A stretch of 64,000 nt of DNA from NCBI GenBank assembly GCA_050875145.1, contig JBNMLH010000009.1:1-64000 (forward strand). The letters run 5' to 3'. The stretch comes from CAG-411 sp050875145. Lineage in GTDB: Bacteria; Bacillota; Clostridia; Lachnospirales; Lachnospiraceae. The position numbers and the translations under genes are program-made. The notes beneath the pieces are model-generated. The model was not told the origin of the DNA, ran no database searches, and was given only the letters and a program-made list of their open reading frames with translations. Each line of letters opens with the position of its first letter. The first letter of the stretch is position 1. Positions 25,769 to 34,978 of the stretch are shown one piece after another.

Positions 25769-26383
25769 CTAATTGCCACAACCACAGCCTTTGTCAATCT
25801 GCGGATTGAATGCATAATAGTTTTTAGAATCCAAACGGTCCTGCACTTTTCTCAATGCCTCTCCAAAACGCTGAAAATGTACAATCTCTCTTGCACGAAG
25901 GAAACGAATTGGATCTACTACATCCGGATCATGAACCAGACGAAGAATATTGTCATAAGTAGTACGTGCTTTTTGTTCTGCCGCTAAATCCTCAAACAAA
26001 TCTGTTATTGTATCACCCTTTGACTGAAATTCACAGGCATTAAATGGGATTCCTCCTGCCGCCTGAGGCCATAATGCCAACGTATGGTCTACATAATATT
26101 TGTCAAATCCACTTTCTTTAATTTCTTCTGGTGTAAGATTTCTAGTAAGCTGATATACAATGGTACTAATCATCTCCATATGCGCCAATTCTTCTGTACC
26201 AATATCCGTCAATACACCAATTACGTCATTATAAGGCATAGTATAACGCTGAGACAAATATCGCATAGAAGCCGCTAATTCTCCATCAGGACCTCCAAAT
26301 TGACTAATAATCATCTGTGCCATTTGTGGATTCGTCTGTTTAATATTTACGGGATACTGTAAACGTTTTTCATAATTCCACAT
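25769..26383 (-). CDS. cotJC: Spore coat protein CotJC (manganese-catalase-like)
   Basis: A 204-residue protein of the manganese-catalase fold found in the coat of endospores. The ferritin-like helices and metal-ligand segments appear in DGELAASMRYLSQRY, GTEELAHMEMIS and REIVHFQRFGEAL. The C-terminus ends in a CGCGN motif. It is the last gene of cotJABC, 3 bp after cotJB, with GGAGAG as ribosome site. It may protect or seal the coat; catalase activity is family inference. Confidence 0.95.
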   Translation of the reverse strand: MWNYEKRLQYPVNIKQTNPQMAQMIISQFGGPDGELAASMRYLSQRYTMPYNDVIGVLTDIGTEELAHMEMISTIVYQLTRNLTPEEIKESGFDKYYVDHTLALWPQAAGGIPFNACEFQSKGDTITDLFEDLAAEQKARTTYDNILRLVHDPDVVDPIRFLRAREIVHFQRFGEALRKVQDRLDSKNYYAFNPQIDKGCGCGN

Positions 26384-26386
26384 ACA

Positions 26387-26653
26387 TTAACACTCTCCCT
26401 TCCATGGCCATGGCTGCAATGCCCAACACCATTCATTACTTTCAGAAACATTTGCACGATATTTATCCAAAGGACCATATATTCTTGCATACTCGTCCAT
26501 AGCTTCCTCTCTCATTTTTTTGCATTGTTCATAATATGCAAGTGCTTCCTGGCAACATGGATGTGTATCTAAGAATAATACAATATCATCCATGGCAAAA
26601 CTAATCTCATCAATAAATTGTCTTAACTGACACTGATTACTCCTGTTTCTCAT
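26387..26653 (-). CDS. cotJB: Spore coat protein CotJB
   Basis: An 88-residue CotJB-family protein. The typical elements are IDEISFAMDDIVLFLDTHP, ALAYYEQCKKMREEA and the aromatic end WALQPWPW. Its ATG overlaps the cotJA stop (ATGA), and cotJC follows after 3 bp, giving a tightly coupled operon as known in Bacillus. It is thought to work with CotJC in coat assembly. Confidence 0.94.
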   Translation of the reverse strand: MRNRSNQCQLRQFIDEISFAMDDIVLFLDTHPCCQEALAYYEQCKKMREEAMDEYARIYGPLDKYRANVSESNEWCWALQPWPWKGEC

Positions 26654-27168
26654 CGACGATTCATCCTCCTCTCACACTGAAGCGATCTCCCTATAAACGG
26701 AAATACCAAATCCTTAAATATACTTCCATTTTGAAATCCCTCGCAGGTATCAAACAAGTTTTCAAAATTTTGCCATGGTACATATCCCATACCCGGATTC
26801 ATTTCGTCAACCGGTCTAATATCTCTATGACATGCAGGACTCATTTCTTTCTTTTTGCAACAACCACACCCGTTTTTGGCAGTCTCACAGGAATCCTTTC
26901 CTGCTCCTGTATGACAATCACTTTGCCTGTTTCCTGCACATTCATTTTGATTTTTTCCCATTCCACATCTCATGGAACCTTGCTGCTGAGACATTCTACC
27001 AGGCATTCTTTTTCCCCCCGACTGACATCCCATATTTTCTCTATTCATAGAACATCCTCTGTGCATCATTCCGTTTCCACCTGATCCACATTGATTTGCA
27101 TTGGGATTCACACATTGTCTGTTTTCCCATCGTTTTTGCTCATTACAAGCATTACAACATTCCTTCAT
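26650..27168 (-). CDS. cotJA: CotJA-like spore coat protein with Cys/Met/Gly-rich extension
   Basis: A 172-residue protein. The CotJA domain is confined to the last third (YVPWQNFENLFDTCEGF, GSIFKDLVFPF). The first 110 residues are a low-complexity Cys/Met/Gly/Asn region with about fifteen cysteines (CCNACNEQ, NGCGCCKKK). Usual CotJA proteins are only about 80 residues. The extension suggests disulfide cross-linking or metal binding in the coat. AAAGGAG lies 8 nt before the ATG. Confidence 0.85.
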   Translation of the reverse strand: MKECCNACNEQKRWENRQCVNPNANQCGSGGNGMMHRGCSMNRENMGCQSGGKRMPGRMSQQQGSMRCGMGKNQNECAGNRQSDCHTGAGKDSCETAKNGCGCCKKKEMSPACHRDIRPVDEMNPGMGYVPWQNFENLFDTCEGFQNGSIFKDLVFPFIGRSLQCERRMNRR

Positions 27169-27370
27169 GCCTGTGGCTCCTTTTCTATATATTCAGACAT
27201 GTTTAACCTCACTTTCAAAAATATCGGTTACACACGTCACCATACTTCAATATATGTATTTTTCCAAAAAGGGTTACAAATAATGATGCCAAGTTCAAGC
27301 AACTGAAGGTATGATGTACTTGCACATTCTCGTAAATTATCTTTCCTTATAGAACAAACTCTTCTATAAA

Positions 27371-27399
27371 GAAAAAAGGATGTGCAAATGCACACCCTT
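27371..27399 (-). terminator. Terminator after the starch-binding protein gene
   Basis: On the minus strand AAGGGTGTGCA pairs with TGCACATCCTT (11 bp, one wobble) and is followed by TTTTCTTT. Confidence 0.85.
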
Positions 27400-27440
27400 T
27401 AAAAAGTTATGAAACCAGATTCTCAAAGTCAACTTTTCGT

Positions 27441-27452
27441 CATGCAAGCATG
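27441..27452. repeat. CATGCAAGCATG copy 1
   Basis: A 12-bp near-palindrome found three times in this window, always between genes (also 33511-33522 and 54804-54815), each time downstream of a minus-strand gene. Confidence 0.45.
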
Positions 27453-27486
27453 AAAAAGCATTTAACCTTTTGCCCCTGATATCTTA

Positions 27487-28812
27487 TTATTTAATTACAA
27501 ATGTCTTTGTATCTACTGCTGTATAGCCAGAATACTGTGCTGCACAGAAAGATACTTCATATGTTCCTTTCTCTGTAGGTTGCCACTCAGCTGCGTATCC
27601 AACTGTACTACTTAATGCAAAGACTCTCTTATCCTGATTTTCATTAGTTCCCTGTTTATGAATAATAAAATAAAAATTATTATATCTATGTCCAGGCATA
27701 TCCTCACTAGGTACACCCAACAATGAGATTGCAGTTCCTACATTTTGAGGAGATGACTGCTGAATTGTCAATGTACAAGTAAATGCCTTATCTGTATACT
27801 CGTACCAATAACCATTTGATCTATTTTCAGCACTATTAGTTCTAAAACAGTTATCACGACCCGTTGGAATTACCAAATCGGCTGTTTGCTTATCCCAACC
27901 ATACTCTGTATTCTTGAAAATAATATTCTTATAGTTTCCAGGAATCTTTACTTCATAAGTTTTTGCAATTTTATCATAAACCTTTGCTTCAAATACCTTT
28001 GCATCTGAATTATTGTTCCATACATAAGCATATACCTTATCCCAGTTTGAATTGCGGTTACTGAAATATAATGTCTTTTCTTCTTGTTTCTTGTTAATTA
28101 CAATTGTCTTAGTCTTTGTAGCTGTATATCCAGAATACTGCATTGCCTTAAAGGTTACTTCATATGTTCCTTCTTCTGTAAACTCATGACTTGCTGTATA
28201 ACAAGTTCTATCTGATGAATAATAGTCTGTGTACGCATAAATATATTTGTCGTTTGCAGCATCTGTTCCCTGTTTATGAATAGCATACATAAAGTTATTG
28301 TATCTATGATATGGCATATTGTACTCATATCCTGTAAAATGAACAGTTGTTCCAACTAATTGTGGAGATGTTACATCCATATCAAAATCACAAGTGAATA
28401 ACTCTGGTGTAGCTGTTGGTGTAGTTGTTGCTGCAACAACAGATGTTACAGTTCCATTCTTTACTCCATAACTTCCTGTGGAAACAGTGTAGTTCTGACC
28501 ATTACGGCTATCCCAGTTATTATTTCCATCATTGAAACATACCTGTGTACTACTATTGTTTCCCAAATTAATAGTAGCCTTCCAATTGTAACCATTTACT
28601 TCTGATGATTTGCTCATCTTTTCTCCCGGCACGTTTGTCCATGTACCGTCTGCCTGTCTATAATGAATATAAGCCTGACTCCATGAACTGCTGTAATATA
28701 CGGTTACTGTGTTGTTTGTACTGGCATTAATTTCTAATCCTGCATTGGCAAAAACTCCAATTACCATTGCAAGAGAAAGTAAAAATGCAAATACCTTTTT
28801 TAAACTTTTCAT
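27487..28812 (-). CDS. Secreted starch-binding protein (CBM25/CBM26 type) without catalytic domain
   Basis: A 441-residue exported protein. After a signal peptide (1-30) come a CBM25-like module (33-125, VTVYYSSSWSQAYIHY), domain X1 (138-240), a CBM26-like module (247-340, LYFSNRNSNWDKVYAYVW) and domain X2 (343-440). X1 and X2 are repeats sharing HRYNNF, IHKQGT and AQYSGYT-type segments. CBM25/26 modules bind starch; no amylase domain or cell-wall anchor is visible. It could be a soluble binding protein or one part of a multi-protein starch system. It stands alone. Confidence 0.85.
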   Translation of the reverse strand: MKSLKKVFAFLLSLAMVIGVFANAGLEINASTNNTVTVYYSSSWSQAYIHYRQADGTWTNVPGEKMSKSSEVNGYNWKATINLGNNSSTQVCFNDGNNNWDSRNGQNYTVSTGSYGVKNGTVTSVVAATTTPTATPELFTCDFDMDVTSPQLVGTTVHFTGYEYNMPYHRYNNFMYAIHKQGTDAANDKYIYAYTDYYSSDRTCYTASHEFTEEGTYEVTFKAMQYSGYTATKTKTIVINKKQEEKTLYFSNRNSNWDKVYAYVWNNNSDAKVFEAKVYDKIAKTYEVKIPGNYKNIIFKNTEYGWDKQTADLVIPTGRDNCFRTNSAENRSNGYWYEYTDKAFTCTLTIQQSSPQNVGTAISLLGVPSEDMPGHRYNNFYFIIHKQGTNENQDKRVFALSSTVGYAAEWQPTEKGTYEVSFCAAQYSGYTAVDTKTFVIK

Positions 28813-29152
28813 GTTTTTCCTCCCACTTCTTTTAAAAAGAATGTTTTATTTTGTTCCAAAAGCAATTATATGGAATATTTTTTATTTTTGCAATATATTT
28901 GCATTACTTTTTTCATATTTTTGTAATATTCACAATTTTTTGTTATTTATCGTAATGATTTTGGTAATAGTGTAGAATTTATATGCGCTTCATATTTTGT
29001 GTATATTTTAAGATTTTTCTGCCATTTTGCAAAACTATTTGTGTTTACACGCATATAATTACAACAAAACATTTTGCTCGCAAATATTTTTTCCTATAAG
29101 ACAAAAGGCTGCTACATATGTAACAGCCTCTCTTTATATATTATATACGCCA
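28813..29152. other. Intergenic region between asd and the starch-binding gene (340 bp)
   Basis: AT-rich, with the asd terminator at 29106-29129. A weak minus-strand promoter is possible (TTGCAA near 29030, AAATAT 18 bp on). No gene is seen. Confidence 0.4.
29106..29129 (-). terminator. asd terminator
   Basis: AGGCTG-TACATATGTA-CAGCCT hairpin; the minus strand continues TTTTGTCTTAT. Confidence 0.85.
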
Positions 29153-30238
29153 TCATTTCTTTGTAATATATCCCTTAGCCTTTAATGTTTCTGCACAAAG
29201 TACAGCTCCACCTGCGGCACCACGAACCGTATTATGAGATAATCCTACAAACTTCCAATCGTAAATACTATCTTCACGAATACGTCCAACAGAAATACCC
29301 ATTCCATTCTCATAATCTACATCCAATGCAACCTGTGGACGGTTTTCTTCTTCCATAACCTGAATAAACTGCTTTGGAGCACTTGGAAGATTTAATTCCT
29401 GTGGAAGTCCCTTGAAGTTTACTAATTTTTCAACTAACTGCTCCTTTGTAGGGTTCTTTCTGAACTTAACAAATACAGCGGCTGTATGTCCATTTAATAC
29501 TGGAACACGAATACACTGACAAGTAATTTTTACATCGTCTGCTTTCTTAATTACGCCATCTTCAATCTTACCCCAGATTCTAAGTGGTTCCTGCTCTGAT
29601 TTTTCTTCTTCTCCACCGATAAATGGAATAATGTTACCTTCCATTTCTGGCCAATCTTTAAATGTCTTACCTGCACCTGAAATAGCCTGATACGTGGTAG
29701 CAACTACTTCATATGGCTCAAATTCTTTCCATGCTGTAAGAACTGGAGCATAACTCTGGATAGAGCAGTTAGGCTTAACCGCTACAAAACCTCTCTTTGT
29801 TCCAAGTCTCTTCTTCTGGAATTCAATGACATCAAAATGTTCTGGGTTGATTTCAGGTACAACCATAGGAACATCTGGAGTCCATCTATGTGCACTGTTG
29901 TTGGAAACAACTGGTGTCTCTGTCTTAGCATATGCTTCTTCGATTGCCTTAATCTCATCCTTAGACATATCTACTGCACTAAATACAAAATCTACTGTAG
30001 AAGCAACTTCTTCTACTTCGTTTACATTGTGAACGATGATTTTTTTTACAGCTTCCGGCATTGGAGTATCCATCTTCCAACGACCTCCTACTGCTTCCTC
30101 ATAGGTCTTTCCTGCACTTCTTGGACTTGCAGCAATGGTTGTTACCTCAAACCAAGGATGATTCTCCAACAATGCAATGAATCTCTGTCCTACCATACCT
30201 GTTCCACCAAGGATACCTACTTTTAACTTATCGCTCAT
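29153..30238 (-). CDS. asd: Aspartate-semialdehyde dehydrogenase
   Basis: A 361-residue enzyme that reduces aspartyl-phosphate to aspartate semialdehyde, the branch point to lysine, diaminopimelate, threonine and methionine. The NADP loop is GILGGTGMVGQRF, the nucleophile Cys is in KPNCSIQSY and the active-site histidine region is PVLNGHTAA. The sequence belongs to the longer archaeal/fungal-like Asd type. It is monocistronic, with a clear promoter and terminator. Confidence 0.96.
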   Translation of the reverse strand: MSDKLKVGILGGTGMVGQRFIALLENHPWFEVTTIAASPRSAGKTYEEAVGGRWKMDTPMPEAVKKIIVHNVNEVEEVASTVDFVFSAVDMSKDEIKAIEEAYAKTETPVVSNNSAHRWTPDVPMVVPEINPEHFDVIEFQKKRLGTKRGFVAVKPNCSIQSYAPVLTAWKEFEPYEVVATTYQAISGAGKTFKDWPEMEGNIIPFIGGEEEKSEQEPLRIWGKIEDGVIKKADDVKITCQCIRVPVLNGHTAAVFVKFRKNPTKEQLVEKLVNFKGLPQELNLPSAPKQFIQVMEEENRPQVALDVDYENGMGISVGRIREDSIYDWKFVGLSHNTVRGAAGGAVLCAETLKAKGYITKK

Positions 30239-30314
30239 TCTAAATTACCTCTTTCTCTGTTTTATTTGAAATGTACATGTCCTTTTACCGCGTACATTTG
30301 TCCGTCTGGTAAAA

Positions 30315-30343
30315 ATAATACACTATAACCACTAAAATTGCAA
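30315..30343 (-). promoter_or_regulatory. asd promoter
   Basis: On the minus strand TTGCAA, 17 bp, TATTAT. The leader of about 70 nt contains an AAATGTAC/GTACATTT hairpin but is too short for a lysine riboswitch. Confidence 0.72.
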
Positions 30344-30481
30344 ACAGAATTTGCTTTTCTTCTAAAATTTAGGAATATTGTACAAACAAAACGTAAATTA
30401 CTTCATACTCTTGTAACATTTTTTCTTTTCTATCAAAAATATTCGCAATCCGCTTCGCTACTTGCTCATATAAAAGCAAAA

Positions 30482-30515
30482 AAATATCCAGCAGGATGTT
30501 TCCTACTGGATATTT
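30482..30515 (-). terminator. Terminator after the nitrilase gene
   Basis: On the minus strand AAATATCCAG-AGGA pairs with TCCT-CTGGATATTT, followed by TTTTTGCTTTT. Confidence 0.88.
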
Positions 30516-30534
30516 AAGTCAAATTATGGTTTTA

Positions 30535-33405
30535 TTACAACTTCTTAACAACTACCTTACTTCCAACGCCTGCCTGCTTTACAATCTTCTTATATGCCGC
30601 CAGTTTTTTTGCAGGTACTTTAATGACAGCCTTGCTGTTGATTCCCTTAAATGCCTTACTTCCTACAGACTTTTTCTTTAATCCTGTTGTAGAAATGGTA
30701 ATCTTCTTTAAGTTCTTGCAACCTTGGAACGCAGAGGCTCCGATTGTAGTAACATTCTTTCCTATTGTTACTGTTGTAATCTTCTTGTTATTTTTGAACG
30801 CCTTTGCTGCTACTGCTGTAACTTTGTAAGTTGTTCCATCAATTTTAACCTTATCTGGAATTTTAATAATTGCTGCTTTTGTATCCGTTGTTTTTACATA
30901 AGTAACAGTTGCATTTTTCTTCGTTACCTTATAGATTGCCTTCGTCTTACGGTCTGTAAGTTTTGTGCCTGTTGCAGGTGCTACACTATGTGTTGGTGTT
31001 GCTGTGACAACTGGTGTTGCCGTTACCGTTGGTGTTACTGTCGGTGTCGCCGTTACTGCAGGACTTGTTGTAACGCTTGGTGTCGTTGTTACCTCTGGTG
31101 TTGCAGTTACTGCTGCACCTGTTGTAAGGTCAATCGTTACTGGTTCCTTAATTGCATCTTTTCCGTAAAGAGATGTATATCCTCCACGATACAATACTGC
31201 CAGTTTATCATACATCTTAGAGAATAAAGATGGATTAAATGTCTGGCTGGATGGTCGGAAACCACAACCTGTTAAATTCATTTTTGCAATTTCAAGTCCT
31301 AATGGACTGGTCTTTCCTCTCTCTGCAAAACCTTCTGAGGCAGAACCTGTACCATTATAATTTAATCTAGGTGCCGGATTTAATCCACTGGTTGAGCCTT
31401 TTGTGATAATTAAACTTGTACTATTAAAAATACCACCGGTACCAATCCAATTCTTACTATTCCAATATGGATCGTTTTCTACTTCTTTCTGATTATAAAT
31501 AATATCCGGAATTGTTGTTCCTCCAATAAAGTTTCCTTCTTCGTCAAAGTTTCCTTCTACATCTTTTGGATCATAACTTCCATCTGCATTATAAATACCA
31601 TCTCCACCTAACAGATTGCAAGTAACTGCTGCCATTCCATCACGGTCTGTATAAGAACCGATTCTGGTTGCACGATACCATGCATTTCCTGTTGTTGCGG
31701 TTGGGTGTACAAACATGGTACATCCCATGGCTGCATAATATCTTCCAAGTTCTGGATAAAAATGTCCATCTCGACAAATATCAATACCAATCTTACCCCA
31801 TTTTGTATCAATTATCTTTGGAGTAGAACCACATACAGACCACTGTGTTTCAAGCCCTGCTCTATGTATCTTCTGGTAAGAGTCAATCCTTCCATCTGGA
31901 TAAAGGATTGCTGCGGAATTGTATACCTTTTCAGCATGTTTTTCATAATTATTCGCTTCGTAAATCTTGCCCGCTTCATCCTTTTCTGTCATACCAAAAA
32001 TAATATACATACCATATTTTTTTGCATATTCGCTCAAATAATTTGTACTTGCTCCTGGAATGGTTTCTGCGGTGGCAACCTGCATAGATACCCCATATTT
32101 TTGATAAAATGGATCTTTTTCTGGTTCTACATATCCATATCCTGAAAGTACCGTTTCTGGGAATACGATCATATCCACATTTTTAGCCGCAGCTTCTTCT
32201 ATATAAGAAACCATCTTTTCTAATGTCTTTTTCTTATTTCCCCAATATCCTGTCATGTTTACAACTGCAACATTTGGACCACTTGTTACTGCCGCAGAAG
32301 TCACTCCAATTGTTTTCATTTCTGCTATGTCCTTATATAACTGTGCATACAATTCGGGATTGAAATCAGCGTTGCTACAGGTACTTCCAGAAGATGCTGT
32401 CAATGCTTTTCCATTTGTTAAAAGCCCTTTTTGCTCAATCACAATATTTGCATCCTCATCTACGCTTCCTGCTTCACAATCCGCTCCTGCATAATACATA
32501 GGTCCATTAAATGCACCCTGTAAAATTACACTACCACCAGGAAATACATCCGGTGTATTTCCTGACATACCACTGTCATCTACCAAGTCTGAGCTTAAAA
32601 TTGTCATTCCATCACGGGATGCCACACTTTCCAAACGTAACTTATAATATTCCTGCCATCCTGCTACATTACTGGAATACCAGTTTCCGCCAGACGCTGT
32701 TGGGTTTAATAATAAGTTACATCCCATTGCTGCATAATATCTCTCTAACTCTGGTGTAGAATAGGTATCATAACAAATGCTAATACCAATCTTTCCATAT
32801 TCTCCTGCATCAATCAATACTGGAGTATCACCTGCTACACACCAGCTACCTTCAACTGGAGTAATCTTCTGATATGCAGTAACCTCACCTTCTGGAGAAC
32901 AAACAAAAGCAGAGTTATATGCATGTTTGCTATCTCCTTCTATGGTCTGTGTTGCACCATATATAATATACATATCATCCTTGTCTGCGATTTCTGCAAA
33001 TATCTTCTGTGTTGGTCCATCCAATGGCTCTGCACTCTCTACTGCCCATTTATAAGCTGCTGAGTCCGGATCACTGGATGACACATAACCCGTTACACAC
33101 ATTTCTGGAAAGAGAAGAATTTTAACTCCCTTTTCATGTGCCTCTTCAATGTATTTTTTCATACTTGCAATATTCGCTTCTTTATTTCCATAAACAGATT
33201 GAAAGTTTACTACGCCCAACTCATCCTTCTGAAACTGATGCTTGGACGTTGGCTGCGCCAATCTTTCACTCCTGCTATAATCACCACTAAAACCACTATA
33301 TGCCTCTGCTGTCGCAGGCATGCCAAATGACGAAATCACTACCGCAAGTGCGAAAACAATTGCAGCAATCTTTTTCTTAACCGAATGTTCATAGAATTTC
33401 TTCAT
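30535..33405 (-). CDS. Secreted tandem nitrilase with LRR-type C-terminus
   Basis: Starting at 33405 (AGGAGG 9 nt upstream) gives 956 residues. A signal peptide (about 1-35) precedes two carbon-nitrogen hydrolase domains. Domain 1 shows Glu101 (FPEMCVTGY), Lys180 (YQKITPVEG) and Cys211 (ISICYDTYS); domain 2 shows Glu417, Lys512 and Cys544, so both Glu-Lys-Cys triads are complete. A Thr/Pro/Val linker (about 775-830) leads to a BspA-like leucine-rich (LRR_5) end. Nitrilases are normally cytoplasmic single-domain enzymes. The substrate outside the cell is unknown; amides or nitriles are possible. Confidence 0.88.
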   Translation of the reverse strand: MKKFYEHSVKKKIAAIVFALAVVISSFGMPATAEAYSGFSGDYSRSERLAQPTSKHQFQKDELGVVNFQSVYGNKEANIASMKKYIEEAHEKGVKILLFPEMCVTGYVSSSDPDSAAYKWAVESAEPLDGPTQKIFAEIADKDDMYIIYGATQTIEGDSKHAYNSAFVCSPEGEVTAYQKITPVEGSWCVAGDTPVLIDAGEYGKIGISICYDTYSTPELERYYAAMGCNLLLNPTASGGNWYSSNVAGWQEYYKLRLESVASRDGMTILSSDLVDDSGMSGNTPDVFPGGSVILQGAFNGPMYYAGADCEAGSVDEDANIVIEQKGLLTNGKALTASSGSTCSNADFNPELYAQLYKDIAEMKTIGVTSAAVTSGPNVAVVNMTGYWGNKKKTLEKMVSYIEEAAAKNVDMIVFPETVLSGYGYVEPEKDPFYQKYGVSMQVATAETIPGASTNYLSEYAKKYGMYIIFGMTEKDEAGKIYEANNYEKHAEKVYNSAAILYPDGRIDSYQKIHRAGLETQWSVCGSTPKIIDTKWGKIGIDICRDGHFYPELGRYYAAMGCTMFVHPTATTGNAWYRATRIGSYTDRDGMAAVTCNLLGGDGIYNADGSYDPKDVEGNFDEEGNFIGGTTIPDIIYNQKEVENDPYWNSKNWIGTGGIFNSTSLIITKGSTSGLNPAPRLNYNGTGSASEGFAERGKTSPLGLEIAKMNLTGCGFRPSSQTFNPSLFSKMYDKLAVLYRGGYTSLYGKDAIKEPVTIDLTTGAAVTATPEVTTTPSVTTSPAVTATPTVTPTVTATPVVTATPTHSVAPATGTKLTDRKTKAIYKVTKKNATVTYVKTTDTKAAIIKIPDKVKIDGTTYKVTAVAAKAFKNNKKITTVTIGKNVTTIGASAFQGCKNLKKITISTTGLKKKSVGSKAFKGINSKAVIKVPAKKLAAYKKIVKQAGVGSKVVVKKL

Positions 33406-33510
33406 ACTTCTATTCCTCCTTCGTTTTGATGTTCGTTTTTTCTTGTGTGCGCACATTCACAAAAAACACAATTTACGAGTTTTATACTCTCGCGGTAGTC
33501 GCTAACTTCT

Positions 33511-33522
33511 CATGCAAGCATG
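33511..33522. repeat. CATGCAAGCATG copy 2
   Basis: Second copy of the dispersed 12-mer, between the nitrilase gene and the pfp gene. See 27441-27452. Confidence 0.45.
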
Positions 33523-33557
33523 GACTGTTGCCTGTTGTCCGCGTAAAGAAAGAAAAA

Positions 33558-33585
33558 GGTCGCAACACGCAATGTGTTACGACCT
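33558..33585 (-). terminator. Terminator of the DUF6145-coaX-dusB-pfp operon
   Basis: On the minus strand AGGTCGTAACAC pairs with GTGTTGCGACCT, followed by TTTTTCTTTC. Confidence 0.85.
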
Positions 33586-33733
33586 CTTTGTCTGTCTCTC
33601 TTTATGTGAAGGATTATAGCACCACTTTTTTTTGATGTCAACAAAATATTCTTACCATCTTTTGCCATGTATTACTTTGGGGGTTACAATTCACAGGTAT
33701 GTGAACCATAACAGCTTTGGTTACTATCCATGT

Positions 33734-34963
33734 CTACACTTCCACATCTCTGAAAATGTAATCTGGGATTCCCTTTTTGTATTCTACCTTTACCTCTCCT
33801 TCAATCAATGGTTGCAAATAATCTACAAGTTCCTGTGTTACATCATTTCCAGCTTCATTAATCCATTCTCTTGGAATCGTTTTTTCTTTGTTTGCAACTT
33901 CTGATACTGGAACCGTAATATATTCTACTCTGTATGGGTCATTAGATATTCTTCGTAACGAAGTCATCTCATCTGTTCTTCCATTGAGTACCGCATCCAC
34001 TGCCTTTTCTCCTAAATGAAAGGCTTCTGAAACATCCGTAGCGGAGGAAATATGTGCCGCGCAACGTTGTAATACATTTAACTCTACCGAACGCACCTTG
34101 CAACCAATTTCTTTCTGTACAAGCGATTCCAGATATTTTCCATTTCCACTAAGCATTACATGTCCAAATTGGTCTGTCTTTGTGGATTTTGCAGAAATAT
34201 AGTCTCCATTTTTGTCATGAATACCTTCCGATACTGCCACAATAACTTGCTTTCTATGCTTAAACTGCTCTTTAATATCCGCAATAAACTGTTCTTGGTC
34301 AAAATCGCTCTCAGGAAGATAAATCAAATGTGGAGCTGCGTTATATTCATTTCTGGCAAGCACAGAAGATGCTGCCAACCATCCTGCATTTCTTCCCATA
34401 ATTTCCACAATAAGAACGCTTTCCATGTAATAAATGTAAGTGTCATGGCACATCTCCAAAATAGATGTTGCAATATACTTTGCTGCGGAACCAAAACCAG
34501 GCGTATGGTCAATTTCCATCAAATCGTTGTCAATAGTTTTTGGAATACCAATCACCTTTATGTCATAATTTCTTTCTTTTGCATATCTAGATACCTTGTC
34601 TACCGTATCCATCGAATCATTTCCACCAATATAAAGGAAATATCGTATCTCATATTTTTTTATCAATTCAAATACACGCTCTAAATCACTAGAATCTTCC
34701 TTTGGGTCCTTTAATTTGTAACGACAAGAACCTAAATACATAGATGGAGTAACTCTAAGATGTTCTAATTTTTTTTCATTTCCCTTAAATTCTTTGGTAA
34801 GATTTAGTACATTCTCATCCATAAAGCCCTGAATGCCATTTACCATACCATACACAGTGTCAATCTTTTCACTATTGAACGCTGCACTTAATACACCTGC
34901 TAAACTGGCATTGATCACAGTAGTTGGACCTCCAGATTGCCCTACTAAAATATTTCCTTTCAT
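33734..34963 (-). CDS. pfp: Pyrophosphate-type 6-phosphofructokinase
   Basis: A 409-residue enzyme that phosphorylates fructose-6-phosphate, the committed glycolytic step. The loops GGNDSMDT (Asp where ATP enzymes have Gly) and PKTIDNDL (Lys in place of Gly) mark use of pyrophosphate rather than ATP, and make the reaction reversible. Some clostridial relatives also act on sedoheptulose-7-phosphate. GGAGG lies 6 nt before the ATG. It follows dusB after 15 bp, last in a four-gene operon. Confidence 0.92.
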   Translation of the reverse strand: MKGNILVGQSGGPTTVINASLAGVLSAAFNSEKIDTVYGMVNGIQGFMDENVLNLTKEFKGNEKKLEHLRVTPSMYLGSCRYKLKDPKEDSSDLERVFELIKKYEIRYFLYIGGNDSMDTVDKVSRYAKERNYDIKVIGIPKTIDNDLMEIDHTPGFGSAAKYIATSILEMCHDTYIYYMESVLIVEIMGRNAGWLAASSVLARNEYNAAPHLIYLPESDFDQEQFIADIKEQFKHRKQVIVAVSEGIHDKNGDYISAKSTKTDQFGHVMLSGNGKYLESLVQKEIGCKVRSVELNVLQRCAAHISSATDVSEAFHLGEKAVDAVLNGRTDEMTSLRRISNDPYRVEYITVPVSEVANKEKTIPREWINEAGNDVTQELVDYLQPLIEGEVKVEYKKGIPDYIFRDVEV

Positions 34964-34978
34964 GTTTGTCCTCCAATC

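Larger units (their letters stand above)
27169..27486. other. Intergenic region upstream of cotJA (318 bp)
   Basis: It contains the terminator at 27371-27399 and one copy of CATGCAAGCATG (27441-27452). On the minus strand CATATATT near 27255 resembles a sigma-E -10, but I find no convincing -35. No gene is seen. Confidence 0.4.

Noticed and set aside
30239..30308. Lysine riboswitch before asd
   Set aside because: The leader from the predicted start is only about 70 nt, too short for this riboswitch, and shows just one small hairpin.
30724..31227. Cysteine/tyrosine-rich 167-codon plus-strand ORF
   Set aside because: It is antisense to the Thr/Val/Ala-rich linker of the nitrilase gene, whose repetitive codons create the open frame.
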